A stretch of 64,000 bases of DNA. Source: Pelagibius sp965227505 (GTDB lineage: Bacteria; Pseudomonadota; Alphaproteobacteria; Kiloniellales; Kiloniellaceae). The position numbers and the translations under genes are program-made. Numbering within the stretch: position 1 is the first letter of the stretch; each line of letters opens with the position of its first letter. Shown here piece after piece: positions 53,289 to 60,567 of this stretch. The notes under the pieces are model-generated. The model was given only the letters and a program-made list of their open reading frames with translations, did no database searches and was not told the DNA's origin. The stretch lies in contig NZ_OZ245757.1 of NCBI RefSeq assembly GCF_965227505.1, positions 682,001 to 746,000 of the forward strand, read 5' to 3'.

Positions 53289-54955
53289 TAACCGGGCCCT
53301 CCGGTACCGGAAGGACCACCCGCCGCCTGGGCCAGGGCCTGCACGATGCCGCCGGCCTCTCCGGCGCCTGCCGCCGCATCGCCCGACTCAGCGCCGGGCA
53401 CCAGAGCCCCACCCAACTGCGCCTGCTGACGGCCTTCGCGCAGGCTCTCGACCGCCTCCTTGGGGCGCAACCAGCGCTGCGGCATGCCGAAGATCTCCGG
53501 CGTGTCGCGGGCGATGGCATCGCCGTCGAAGTTGTCGAGGATGCCCGGGTCCGCCTGCACGAAGGGGGCCAGCAACTCCACCGAGCGGGCGGCGCCCGCC
53601 GCCTCGATCTGGCGGCGCGCCTGCTCGACGGGTGAAGCGAAGTCGAAGACCACTTCGCGCCCCTGCAGGATCTCCGGCGCTTCGGGAAAGGCGCCGGCCC
53701 GCAGCAGGATGTTGAAGCTGCGCTCCACCACTTGGCCGATGTAGTCGCTCTCCAGCCGCCCGAAGACCGGACCGATGGTGCGGATGAACTCCTCCTTGCG
53801 CTCCAGTACCTCGGTCGCCGTCATGCGCGGCGCGTCGACGGGAAGCTGCAGCACGTTGCGGAAGAAGGCGGCCCAGATCTGGTCGCGGGCATCCTTCTGC
53901 ATCTCGCGGCCGAGCGGCAGGTTGAAGCCGGTCTGCAGCGGCTCGATGGGAATGCGGCCGAGGTCGCGGGCCGCCTGCATGTCGAAGGTGGTGATGCCGC
54001 CGGGAAAGGTCTTGGGCGTGCCGAAGACCGAGTCGTCGCCCACCAGCAGCGGCGGATCGACCGCCTTGTGTCCGGCCACCAGCAGGGTCTTGCCCATCTG
54101 CTGCAAGGTGTTGGCATCCGGCAGGGCGATCATCCCAGGCGAGCGGCCGTAGACCTCCCCCGCCGCCGTGTCCCAGCGCGGCACCGCGAAGGGAAACTCG
54201 TGATAGCCGCTTTCGCTCACCCGGTGTTCCGACTGCACGTCGATCACCACCGAGGCGAAGGGCAGGCTGGCGTTGTCGCGCCGCCGGCTGTCGCGCCCCC
54301 GGCGCGGCATCACCGCCTGCAGGAAGGTGAAGGGCTTGTCCTCGCCGCCGTCCTTCAGGGCCTCGCGCGTGTCCCGGCCCAGCGCCGCTTCGCCGAAACG
54401 CTGCGCCGCCTGCCGCGCGGTCAGGCGCAGGGTAACGAAGACCGTGTCGATCTCGCCGTCCGCGTTCTCCCCCAGCACCACGTCCTTCAGATGGAAGGAG
54501 CGGAACAGCAGCCGGTTGAGGTCCCGCCCCTCGCCGACGAAGAGCACGCCGGTACCGAAGGTCACCAGGTCGTCGTCCACCTCGCCGGAGCGTTGGATGA
54601 AGCGCGCCCGGCGGTCGTAGAGCGCGCGGTAGAGCCGCTCCTCCGCCATCTCCAGCCAGCGCTTCACGGCTTCGTCCTCGCCCAGGTCCTCGTCCCGGGT
54701 CTTGATGCGGAACCAGCGCGCGGTCTTCGGCTTCAGCAGCCCGTCGATGGCGGCGGAGAGGCCGCGGCGCGCCAGCATGGGCGTGCCGTCGAAGAGATGA
54801 TCGCGCCGCCGCTCGCCGGCCAGGTGTTCGGTGGTGAAGTCCGCGCGCCGCGGCAGCATCACCTCGGCCAGTTCCTGCCAGTGGCTTTCCCAGAGGCGGC
54901 GCTGGTCCTTCAGGCGCTTGTGACGCGCCAGCAGATCGTCGATTTCGCGGGGCAT
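53288..54955 (-). CDS. Portal (head-to-tail connector) protein
   Basis: This 555-residue protein has the podophage connector start (LLARHKRLKDQRRLWESHWQ, then ELAEVMLPRRAD), WFRIKTRDEDLGEDEAVKRW, GEVYGRSPGMIALPDANTLQ and MTATEVLERKEEFIRTIGPV. The last motif is highly conserved in T7-type connectors. The C-terminus is Gly/Ala-rich. It forms the dodecameric ring through which DNA is packaged and ejected. It is followed by coupled Bbp19-like and toxin 2 genes. Confidence 0.93.
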   Translation of the reverse strand: MPREIDDLLARHKRLKDQRRLWESHWQELAEVMLPRRADFTTEHLAGERRRDHLFDGTPMLARRGLSAAIDGLLKPKTARWFRIKTRDEDLGEDEAVKRWLEMAEERLYRALYDRRARFIQRSGEVDDDLVTFGTGVLFVGEGRDLNRLLFRSFHLKDVVLGENADGEIDTVFVTLRLTARQAAQRFGEAALGRDTREALKDGGEDKPFTFLQAVMPRRGRDSRRRDNASLPFASVVIDVQSEHRVSESGYHEFPFAVPRWDTAAGEVYGRSPGMIALPDANTLQQMGKTLLVAGHKAVDPPLLVGDDSVFGTPKTFPGGITTFDMQAARDLGRIPIEPLQTGFNLPLGREMQKDARDQIWAAFFRNVLQLPVDAPRMTATEVLERKEEFIRTIGPVFGRLESDYIGQVVERSFNILLRAGAFPEAPEILQGREVVFDFASPVEQARRQIEAAGAARSVELLAPFVQADPGILDNFDGDAIARDTPEIFGMPQRWLRPKEAVESLREGRQQAQLGGALVPGAESGDAAAGAGEAGGIVQALAQAAGGPSGTGGPG

Positions 54956-55003
54956 GGAGGCGTCCTGTCTTGTTGGGGGCCTTGGCTTGTGGCTGGAGGG
55001 ATA

Positions 55004-55213
55004 TCAGCCGAGCAGTTTCTGCTGCTGCACCTGCGGCTGGTTTGGGTCGCCCAACCCGCTGGTCAGGATGGTGGCGGCCCGGCCGCGGCGCCGCTTGGCC
55101 GCCTCCCGCTCCTTCCGCCGCGCCTCATTGATGGCCGGGTCTTCCGGCTTGGGCGGCGGCGGGGGCGGTGGCGGCGGTGCCTTCGGCTTGGAGGGTTTGA
55201 AGATGCTGCCCAT
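55004..55213 (-). CDS. Small proline-rich phage protein
   Basis: This 69-residue protein begins MGSIFKPSKPKAPPPPPPPP and ends RGRAATILTSGLGDPN then QQQKLLG. Short proteins with the same start, Pro-run and RGRxxTILT...LLG end are encoded next to portals in many short-tailed phages; their function is unknown. It overlaps the end of the upstream gene by 89 bases in another frame and lies about 50 bases before the portal start. Confidence 0.8.
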   Translation of the reverse strand: MGSIFKPSKPKAPPPPPPPPPKPEDPAINEARRKEREAAKRRRGRAATILTSGLGDPNQPQVQQQKLLG

Positions 55214-55565
55214 GGGTTTTCTCCAGATGGCGGTAGAGTTGATAGGGGGTCCAGATCCACCAGCCGCGCAGGCCCAGCATGCGCTTGACCGCTTCGACGC
55301 AGGTGAAGAACCAGACCGGATAGGGCTGCGCCTGCGGCGCCGTCGCGCAGTCCAGCACCGTGAAGCCCTGATCCCGGTAGAAGGCGGCTAGGTCGTAGTC
55401 CGCTGCGACCTCGGCGCTGATCTCCGTCCCCCGGCTGGCGGGATCGGCGATCAGCCAGGCCCGGCCGTCGTTCAGCGCCACGAAGCAGTGGCGGAAGCCC
55501 GGGCGGCCGAACAGCCGCGGCCAGAAGCCCGCGCCCTTGTCGTGAAACACGGCGATGGCCCGCAT
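55125..55565 (-). CDS. Conserved phage protein upstream of portal
   Basis: This 146-residue protein starts MRAIAVFHDKGAGFWPRLFG and contains RHCFVALNDGRAWLIADPAS and FTCVEAVKRMLGLRGWWIWT, then YQLYRHL. Proteins of this type precede the Pro-rich small protein in BPP-1-like genomes; the Cys and His pattern suggests a papain-like (NlpC/P60-related) fold, but I cannot confirm catalysis. The start at 55565 is chosen at the conserved MRAIAVF; an upstream extension runs into a duplicated region. It overlaps the following gene by 89 bases. Confidence 0.65.
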   Translation of the reverse strand: MRAIAVFHDKGAGFWPRLFGRPGFRHCFVALNDGRAWLIADPASRGTEISAEVAADYDLAAFYRDQGFTVLDCATAPQAQPYPVWFFTCVEAVKRMLGLRGWWIWTPYQLYRHLEKTHGQHLQTLQAEGTAATAPAAAQAGRPGHQ

Positions 55566-55649
55566 CGGCAGGTCCTCCGGACGTTCAGGGAGAAGAAGGT
55601 TCGGGAAGAGAATGAAGCCCGCAGCTGGCCGCGCGCCTATGGCGTGACC

Positions 55650-55773
55650 GGCTCTGATATGGCCGCATCGCCTGAGGGATGGCATCGTCACGCTGCCGTC
55701 TCGCAGCGGAGAGATAGCAGTCCGTTGGGTGACCGCTGGCCCTGCCCGTACTCCGGCCGGCGCGAGGCGGCAC
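55650..55773. repeat. Diverged direct repeat, copy 1
   Basis: Shares GATATGGCCGC, GCCGTCTCGCAGCGGA, GCAGTCCG(T/C)TGGGT and GCGCGAGGCGGC, in the same order, with 55798-55920. On the minus strand both can encode AVTQRTAI(S/F)PLRDG. It may be a relic of another toxin or immunity tail; nothing else is recognised in 55566-56075. Confidence 0.6.
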
Positions 55774-55797
55774 GGGATCCTCGTCTACAAAATGATA

Positions 55798-55920
55798 GGC
55801 TCAGATATGGCCGCTTCGTTGGGGCAGTGCTAGAGTCATGTTGCCGTCTCGCAGCGGAAAAATTGCAGTCCGCTGGGTAACCGCTGATCCTGCGTGTCCT
55901 TCGGTCAGCGCGAGGCGGCG
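55798..55920. repeat. Diverged direct repeat, copy 2
   Basis: Second copy, about 148 bases after the first. A minus-strand frame of 79 codons (55801-56040) covers it and ends NMTLALPQRSGHI, but lacks a clear ribosome site and may be another toxin-region relic rather than a gene. Confidence 0.55.
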
Positions 55921-56075
55921 CCGCGCGACCGATTCATAGAACATGAAGCTGATCTCCCGACCACGGGCATGCTCGGTCTGGACACTGTGGAACTCTGGAA
56001 GCGGATCTCTTGAGGTTCGCTTCGGGCCGTGAGACGCCACATCGTTGCGTCGCTGATTATGAACGGCGCAGCGGA

Positions 56076-56516
56076 TCAGTTGTTCGCTTGGCGCGCCGTA
56101 TCTTTGAGTGAGAAGAGGAACTCACCCCTTTGGTGCGGCCTGACAATTTCACGGAGCAGAAGCGTTGCGCCAAGGTCTCGGGAAGCTAGAACCGCTCTTT
56201 CAAGCTCTTCAACCTGCTCGCGGCGGCTGCCGTACACACTGGCGATGACAGCGTATTCCCGATAGTCGTCCATGCACCAATCGCCGCTTTCCGCCGCAAA
56301 GTTCGGGCGCATCCATACGATCATGCTCTGCCCGCCACCACCTTCTTCCCGGCCTTCGTAGTACACCCCTCCCCGCGAAGGGCTGTCCCAGCCGGTGAGC
56401 GCAATGCCCGTGGCCCGTTCCAGATGCCCGGCCAGCCGATCGGTCACCGCATCCACACCCTCTTCCCAATCCTGCTCATCTACCTTAATCCCAAATATGT
56501 GAGAGTACTTGCTCAT
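56076..56516 (-). CDS. Soluble immunity-like protein, copy 2
   Basis: This 146-residue protein has no signal or membrane helix. It shares AVTDRLA(G/E)HLERATGI, LTGWDSPSRGGVYYEGRE, WMRPNFA(A/P)ESGDWCMDDY and DLGATLL with the protein at 56983-57432. Landmarks follow the same order and spacing. It lies 34 bases after the orphan toxin tip at 56551-56976, the order of toxin/immunity pairs. The ATG at 56516 is chosen by alignment; one ten codons upstream is possible. Immunity to a cytoplasmic nucleotidyltransferase-like toxin is inferred. Confidence 0.75.
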   Translation of the reverse strand: MSKYSHIFGIKVDEQDWEEGVDAVTDRLAGHLERATGIALTGWDSPSRGGVYYEGREEGGGGQSMIVWMRPNFAAESGDWCMDDYREYAVIASVYGSRREQVEELERAVLASRDLGATLLLREIVRPHQRGEFLFSLKDTARQANN

Positions 56517-56550
56517 TGCTCTCGTCCATCTGTCTTCTGTCTTCATTCGG

Positions 56551-56976
56551 TCAACGTAGCATCATGAAGGTGCCACGTGACAGCAAAGTCTGGTTGGAGT
56601 CGTAGATCATGAAGGTCACGGTACGCTTGCCCACTTTGTCTTTCAGCTCGCCATCGAGGCCGCCGAGTCCGAGCCTATCCAAATCCTGCGACGTCAGTTC
56701 TGCTGTTCGCTTTCTGTTGGACCGCAGGGGGATCCCCAGTTCCCTCGCCCTTTGCATCAGCGTCGGGCTGACGAGCGCCAGATCGAAATCGCTCGCTTCA
56801 GAAGGCTTGGCGTCGAAGTAAGGCCCCGTATAGTCCTTGCGGACTCCGTGAAAGGACCGGCCCGTCACCGCACTGCCTCTCAGCGCGATCCGCAGGCCGA
56901 AATCCGGGGGCGCAGGATGGGATTCAATCTTGGCAAGAAGGATGTCATTCACGGTGCGGCTGAAGGCAGCCGGCAC
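56551..56976 (-). CDS. Orphan toxin tip, nucleotidyltransferase-like, without the N-domain
   Basis: This 141-residue frame matches the last 125 residues of toxin 3 almost completely: IALRGSAVTGRSFHGVRKDY, KPSEASDFDLALVSPTLMQ, and VTFMIYDSNQTLLSRGTFMM. The GS...DFDL pattern resembles the nucleotidyltransferase active site. Its first 16 residues differ from toxin 3, so the break with the N-domain is near the tip boundary. It lies between two immunity paralogues. As a displaced cassette it may be silent or expressed only after recombination into a full toxin gene. Confidence 0.8.
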   Translation of the reverse strand: MPAAFSRTVNDILLAKIESHPAPPDFGLRIALRGSAVTGRSFHGVRKDYTGPYFDAKPSEASDFDLALVSPTLMQRARELGIPLRSNRKRTAELTSQDLDRLGLGGLDGELKDKVGKRTVTFMIYDSNQTLLSRGTFMMLR

Positions 56977-56982
56977 ATCAGA

Positions 56983-57432
56983 TCATACTTCAGATAGCTT
57001 CGCCACATCCTTCAGCGAATAGGCGACCTCACGTCTCTGGCCTGACCGGTGGACCGTGCGCTCAAGAAGCGTTGCGCCAAGCTCGTGGGAGCCGAGAATG
57101 GCCCTTTGGAGGTCCTCAACTTGCTCCTGGCGGTTGCCAAAAAGGCCAACGATGACGGCGTGTGTCCTATAGTCGTCCATGCACCAGTCACCGCTCTCCG
57201 GCGCGAAGTTGGGGCGCATCCATACTTGGATTTCCTGGCCGTCATCGCGCTTCTCCCGGCCTTCATAGTACACCCCACCCCGCGACGGGCTGTCCCAGCC
57301 GGTGAGGGTAATACCGGTGGCCCGTTCCAGATGCTCGGCCAGCCGATCGGTCACGGCCTCCAGACTTTCTTCCCAGGCGGCCTCATCAACCTCGATACCG
57401 AACTCGCCTGCATACCAAAGCTTGGCTCTCAT
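56983..57432 (-). CDS. Soluble immunity-like protein, copy 1 (probable partner of toxin 3)
   Basis: This 149-residue, acidic, cytoplasmic-type protein starts MRAKLWYAGEFGIEVDEAAW and contains LTGWDSPSRGGVYYEGREKR and FAPESGDWCMDDYRTHAVIV. It begins 24 bases after the stop of toxin 3 and its paralogue follows the orphan tip of the same toxin type. No catalytic motif is visible. Immunity is inferred from this double pairing. An ATG three codons upstream is also possible. Confidence 0.78.
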   Translation of the reverse strand: MRAKLWYAGEFGIEVDEAAWEESLEAVTDRLAEHLERATGITLTGWDSPSRGGVYYEGREKRDDGQEIQVWMRPNFAPESGDWCMDDYRTHAVIVGLFGNRQEQVEDLQRAILGSHELGATLLERTVHRSGQRREVAYSLKDVAKLSEV

Positions 57433-57456
57433 CAATCTCATCCTGTCTGTACGGTG

Positions 57457-59394
57457 TCATCGTAGCATCATGACGGTGCCACGCGACAGCAAAGTCCGAT
57501 TGGAGTCGTAGATCATGAAGGTCACGATACGCTTGTCCACTTTGTCTTTCAGATCGTCGTCCAGACCGCCAAGTCCGAGGTCCTGCAAATCCTTGGACGT
57601 CAGTTCTGCTGTTCGCTTTCCGTTGGACCGCAGGGGGATTCCCAGTTCCCTGGCCTTTTGCATCAGCGTCGGACTGACGAGCGCCAGATCGAAATCGCTC
57701 GCTTCAGAAGGCTTGGCGTCGAAGTAAGGCCCCGTATAGTCCTTGCGGACTGTGTGAAAGGACCGGCCCGTCACCGCACTGCCTCTCAGCGCAATCCGCA
57801 CGTCCGGCGCCACACCGCGAATCCTGTTGAAAGTGATCGTCGCAAAGGTTCGCATGTGATCGGCGGAGCGGAACCCCAGGGGAACGCCCCGCTCCCAGAC
57901 GCGCGTCGCGACCACCTCGCCCTTGCCGACGTAAAGCTGGGTTCCCACGGCGTCGAACTTTTGCAGTCTGGCCTTATCCCTTGCGGGCTTGATCACCGTC
58001 ATCTCCGAGAGCGGCAAGGTGAAACGCTCCTTCGGCCCGTCCCGGCTCTTGCCCGCCCCGCCACTCCCGCTGCCAAGGACACTCCCGGGTCCCCCGCCGC
58101 TACTGCGCCCTCCGCTGCCGCCGGCTGACGCCATGGCCAGCACCTGGGGCTTGACCTCCAGGCGGCGGCCGAAGGTGAGCAGCAGGTTGGCGAGCTTCAC
58201 CGCGCCCTTGCCGAGGCGCAGCAGGTCACCGAAGACCGGCACCGCCCCGACGGCGTTGAGCAGCGACTCGCCGCCCTTCAGCAGCGCCTCTTCCCAGTCG
58301 CCGTTCTGCATCGCCGTGCTGGCGGCCTCGAAGGCGAGGTAGGCCTCGCGGGCCGAGATCGCGTGACCCGTGCCCGGCAGGAACTCCGCCAGCAGCCGCG
58401 CGCGCTGCTGCCATTGCGGATCGTCCGGGTCGCGCCCGGCATCCAGCACGGCGAGGAAACCCTCGGCGAGGTCGTCCAGGCTGCGCGGATCGATCCGCCG
58501 CCGCGCATCCGCCGCCGCCGCCTCGGGATCGAATACGAAGACGGCGCCGTCCTCTCCCTCCTCCAAGCGGTAGAAGCCGCTGGGGTCGTAAGCCTCGGTC
58601 GGGATGTCGAAGTCGTCGGGCGGAAGGAAGGGCTCGAAGGCCTCCTCGATCTCCGCCTGACCGGTGACCGTCTCGGCGCCCTGCCCGCTCAGGATGTCCT
58701 GGTCAGGTGCTTCCGGCGGCAGGTCTTCCGGCACCGGGACTGCCGGCGCGTTCGGATCGGGGTTGGGGGTGACGAGGACGAGGCCGGTGTTGCGCCGATT
58801 GCGTACCCAGAAGACATCCGCGGGCGCCAGGCCCTCGGCCTGCCATTTGCGGCGCGCTTCCTCGGCCACCGCAGCGATGCGCCCGGTCTTAATGTAGTGC
58901 GGGCCGTACCTTCGCGGCACGGTGAAGCTGTCGTAGACGTGGTCGAAGCGCCAGATGGCCTCGAAGAGCCCGCGGCGCACCGCGCCCTCGGGGTCGGAAC
59001 CTTCGCGGTAAAACTGCCGTGCGAGACGCTTGCCCCATTCCTCCCGGTCTCCGGGCTGGCCGATCAACTGCCCCGCCGCCTTAGCCAGCTTCTGGCTGCG
59101 GCGGTAGAGGCGCTTGTGCTCCCGGTCATGTTTCCAGGGCTCCACCGCCTCGCCGTTGGCTTCGATGAAGTCGACTTCAAGCGCCCAGCCGCGCGCGTCG
59201 CGCACCGGCGCCGCCCCAAAGACCAGCGCCCGGGCCATCGCGTCTTCCTTGACCCGCTGCTCCTCGGGCCCCAGCGGCGCGACGGCACGCAGGTCGAAGA
59301 TCGAGGGACGGCGGCGCTCCGGCGGTGCAGGCGCAGCAGAAGGCAGGCCGCCGGCGCCCGCACCGGCAGCCTCCGGGGAGGCGTCGTCTGTCAT
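57457..59394 (-). CDS. Polymorphic toxin-like protein 3: conserved phage N-domain + nucleotidyltransferase-like tip
   Basis: This 645-residue protein has the shared N-domain (residues about 30-245; PSIFDLRAVAPLGPEEQRVK to VTPNPDPNAP), a helical spacer with pre-toxin-like sequences (LPGTGHAISAREAYLAFEA, then LLNAVGAVPVFGDLLRLGKG), a Gly/Ser linker (about 440-465), and a tip with IALRGSAVTGRSFHTVRKDY and SEASDFDLALVSPTLMQ. GS followed by DFD fits a polymerase-beta-type nucleotidyltransferase site, suggesting modification of a nucleotide, tRNA or protein (inference). The matching immunity gene follows at once and an orphan tip lies beyond. The leader upstream is shared with toxins 1 and 4. Confidence 0.78.
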   Translation of the reverse strand: MTDDASPEAAGAGAGGLPSAAPAPPERRRPSIFDLRAVAPLGPEEQRVKEDAMARALVFGAAPVRDARGWALEVDFIEANGEAVEPWKHDREHKRLYRRSQKLAKAAGQLIGQPGDREEWGKRLARQFYREGSDPEGAVRRGLFEAIWRFDHVYDSFTVPRRYGPHYIKTGRIAAVAEEARRKWQAEGLAPADVFWVRNRRNTGLVLVTPNPDPNAPAVPVPEDLPPEAPDQDILSGQGAETVTGQAEIEEAFEPFLPPDDFDIPTEAYDPSGFYRLEEGEDGAVFVFDPEAAAADARRRIDPRSLDDLAEGFLAVLDAGRDPDDPQWQQRARLLAEFLPGTGHAISAREAYLAFEAASTAMQNGDWEEALLKGGESLLNAVGAVPVFGDLLRLGKGAVKLANLLLTFGRRLEVKPQVLAMASAGGSGGRSSGGGPGSVLGSGSGGAGKSRDGPKERFTLPLSEMTVIKPARDKARLQKFDAVGTQLYVGKGEVVATRVWERGVPLGFRSADHMRTFATITFNRIRGVAPDVRIALRGSAVTGRSFHTVRKDYTGPYFDAKPSEASDFDLALVSPTLMQKARELGIPLRSNGKRTAELTSKDLQDLGLGGLDDDLKDKVDKRIVTFMIYDSNRTLLSRGTVMMLR

Positions 59395-59425
59395 GGAAAA
59401 CTCCGTTCGGAAAGGCGGCGGCCCG
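59395..59425 (-). promoter_or_regulatory. Conserved leader of toxin gene 3
   Basis: Carries the same palindrome TCCGTTCGGA (59402-59411) and GGAG site immediately before the ATG as toxin genes 1 and 4. Identity with the leader of toxin 4 extends about 30 bases. Confidence 0.5.
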
Positions 59426-59521
59426 GCAGGACGTCAGGCCCCCGGGGTCATGGCAGGCCGCGCCCAAACTTCGCCGCAATCCCCACGCATGTTTCGGATG
59501 AACACGGGGGAGACATGGAAA

Positions 59522-59968
59522 ATGAAGTGTTCGGCGGTCTTCTGTTCAGTCGCGCTGTGGCTGTTCGTCGCTTCGCCCACAATGGCTGGCGGTGGGGAGC
59601 CCTTCGAACCCTTCGACCCTGAGCCGATCATCTCTGCCTGTTGGGAAGAATCGTCAGACTTACGGGCCGCCGGTTCCGCGGCTGCCTACGGCGAAGGGCT
59701 CGACATCACGCAGGCTTGTATGGAGCAGGCTGTCCTTACACAAATCGATGCCTGGCTGCTCCCGGAATTCACCCAGAATGCTGCGGCCCACCTGAAGGCC
59801 ATGGAAGACCTTCACGGAGAACTCTACTTTCGGATCTACTCCCTCAATCGATACTGCTCGCAGTCGTGCGGACTTCTTCCAGGGATGCGCTACATCGAGA
59901 GCTACATCAGATTCCTTGAGACGATCCTCAGAGACGTCGCTGCGGAGAAGAGGTTTCGCTATTGCTAA
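59522..59968 (+). CDS. Exported immunity-like protein, paralogue 1
   Basis: This 148-residue protein starts MKCSAVFCSVALWLFVASPT, a signal peptide ending MAGGGEPFEP, followed by a helical mature domain with several Cys (ISACWEESSDLRAA, TQACMEQAV, CSQSCGLLP). It matches its neighbour at 60100-60546 in signal, length and pattern, and even in the upstream leader. Both are plus strand, opposite to the toxin genes, with GGGGGAGAC ribosome sites. Placed beside a muramidase-tipped toxin, they are candidate periplasmic inhibitors, but no lysozyme-inhibitor family is recognised. Confidence 0.7.
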   Translation: MKCSAVFCSVALWLFVASPTMAGGGEPFEPFDPEPIISACWEESSDLRAAGSAAAYGEGLDITQACMEQAVLTQIDAWLLPEFTQNAAAHLKAMEDLHGELYFRIYSLNRYCSQSCGLLPGMRYIESYIRFLETILRDVAAEKRFRYC

Positions 59969-60099
59969 GGCGCGGTCGGCCCAATCCTGAAGGATTCCGC
60001 CCGCGGAAACCATCCGGGATTGGCGCCTGCATTGGGTAGTGTCCTAACTTCGCCACATTCCCATGCATCCTTTGACTTAGTAAAGGGGAGACAAGGAAT

Positions 60100-60546
60100 A
60101 TGAAGCGTTCGGCGGTCTTCTGTTCGGCCCTGATGTGGCTGACTATTCCGTCACCCGCAATGGCCGGCGGAGGGGAGCCCTTTGAGCCAATCGATGCTCA
60201 GGCCATGATCGATGCCTGCTGGGCACAGAGCTATGAGCTTCGCGCGGGCTCCACCGCTGACGCACGAGAGGGAATACTCCGCAGCGTCCTTTGCCTCGAG
60301 GAACGGATCCTCGACCAGTTCGAGGTTCTCTTCTCGCCAGACGTTCTGACAAGGGAGGAAGCTGCAAAGCAGCTCGATACAATCCGCATGAGCTATGGCG
60401 GCCTATACTGGAAACTGTACAACGAACATCAAGGCTGTCTCTTCTGCGGTACGCAATATCACACTTCGCACGTTAGCGCGCTTGCCCGCCTGATGGAGCA
60501 AACTCTCCGCGCAGCGGCTGACCAACGCAACCGCTACAAACTCTGA
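60100..60546 (+). CDS. Exported immunity-like protein, paralogue 2
   Basis: This 148-residue protein starts MKRSAVFCSALMWLTIPSPA, with a signal ending MAGGGEPFEP and mature segments IDACWAQSYELRAGSTADA, RSVLCLEERIL and CLFCGTQYHTSHVSAL. It converges on toxin 4, ending 22 bases from the muramidase stop, so the two are neighbours tail to tail. Periplasmic location fits protection against peptidoglycan cleavage. The plus-strand orientation would allow expression independent of phage late transcription. Confidence 0.72.
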   Translation: MKRSAVFCSALMWLTIPSPAMAGGGEPFEPIDAQAMIDACWAQSYELRAGSTADAREGILRSVLCLEERILDQFEVLFSPDVLTREEAAKQLDTIRMSYGGLYWKLYNEHQGCLFCGTQYHTSHVSALARLMEQTLRAAADQRNRYKL

Positions 60547-60567
60547 ACGAAGAAGGTCGGAAACAAG

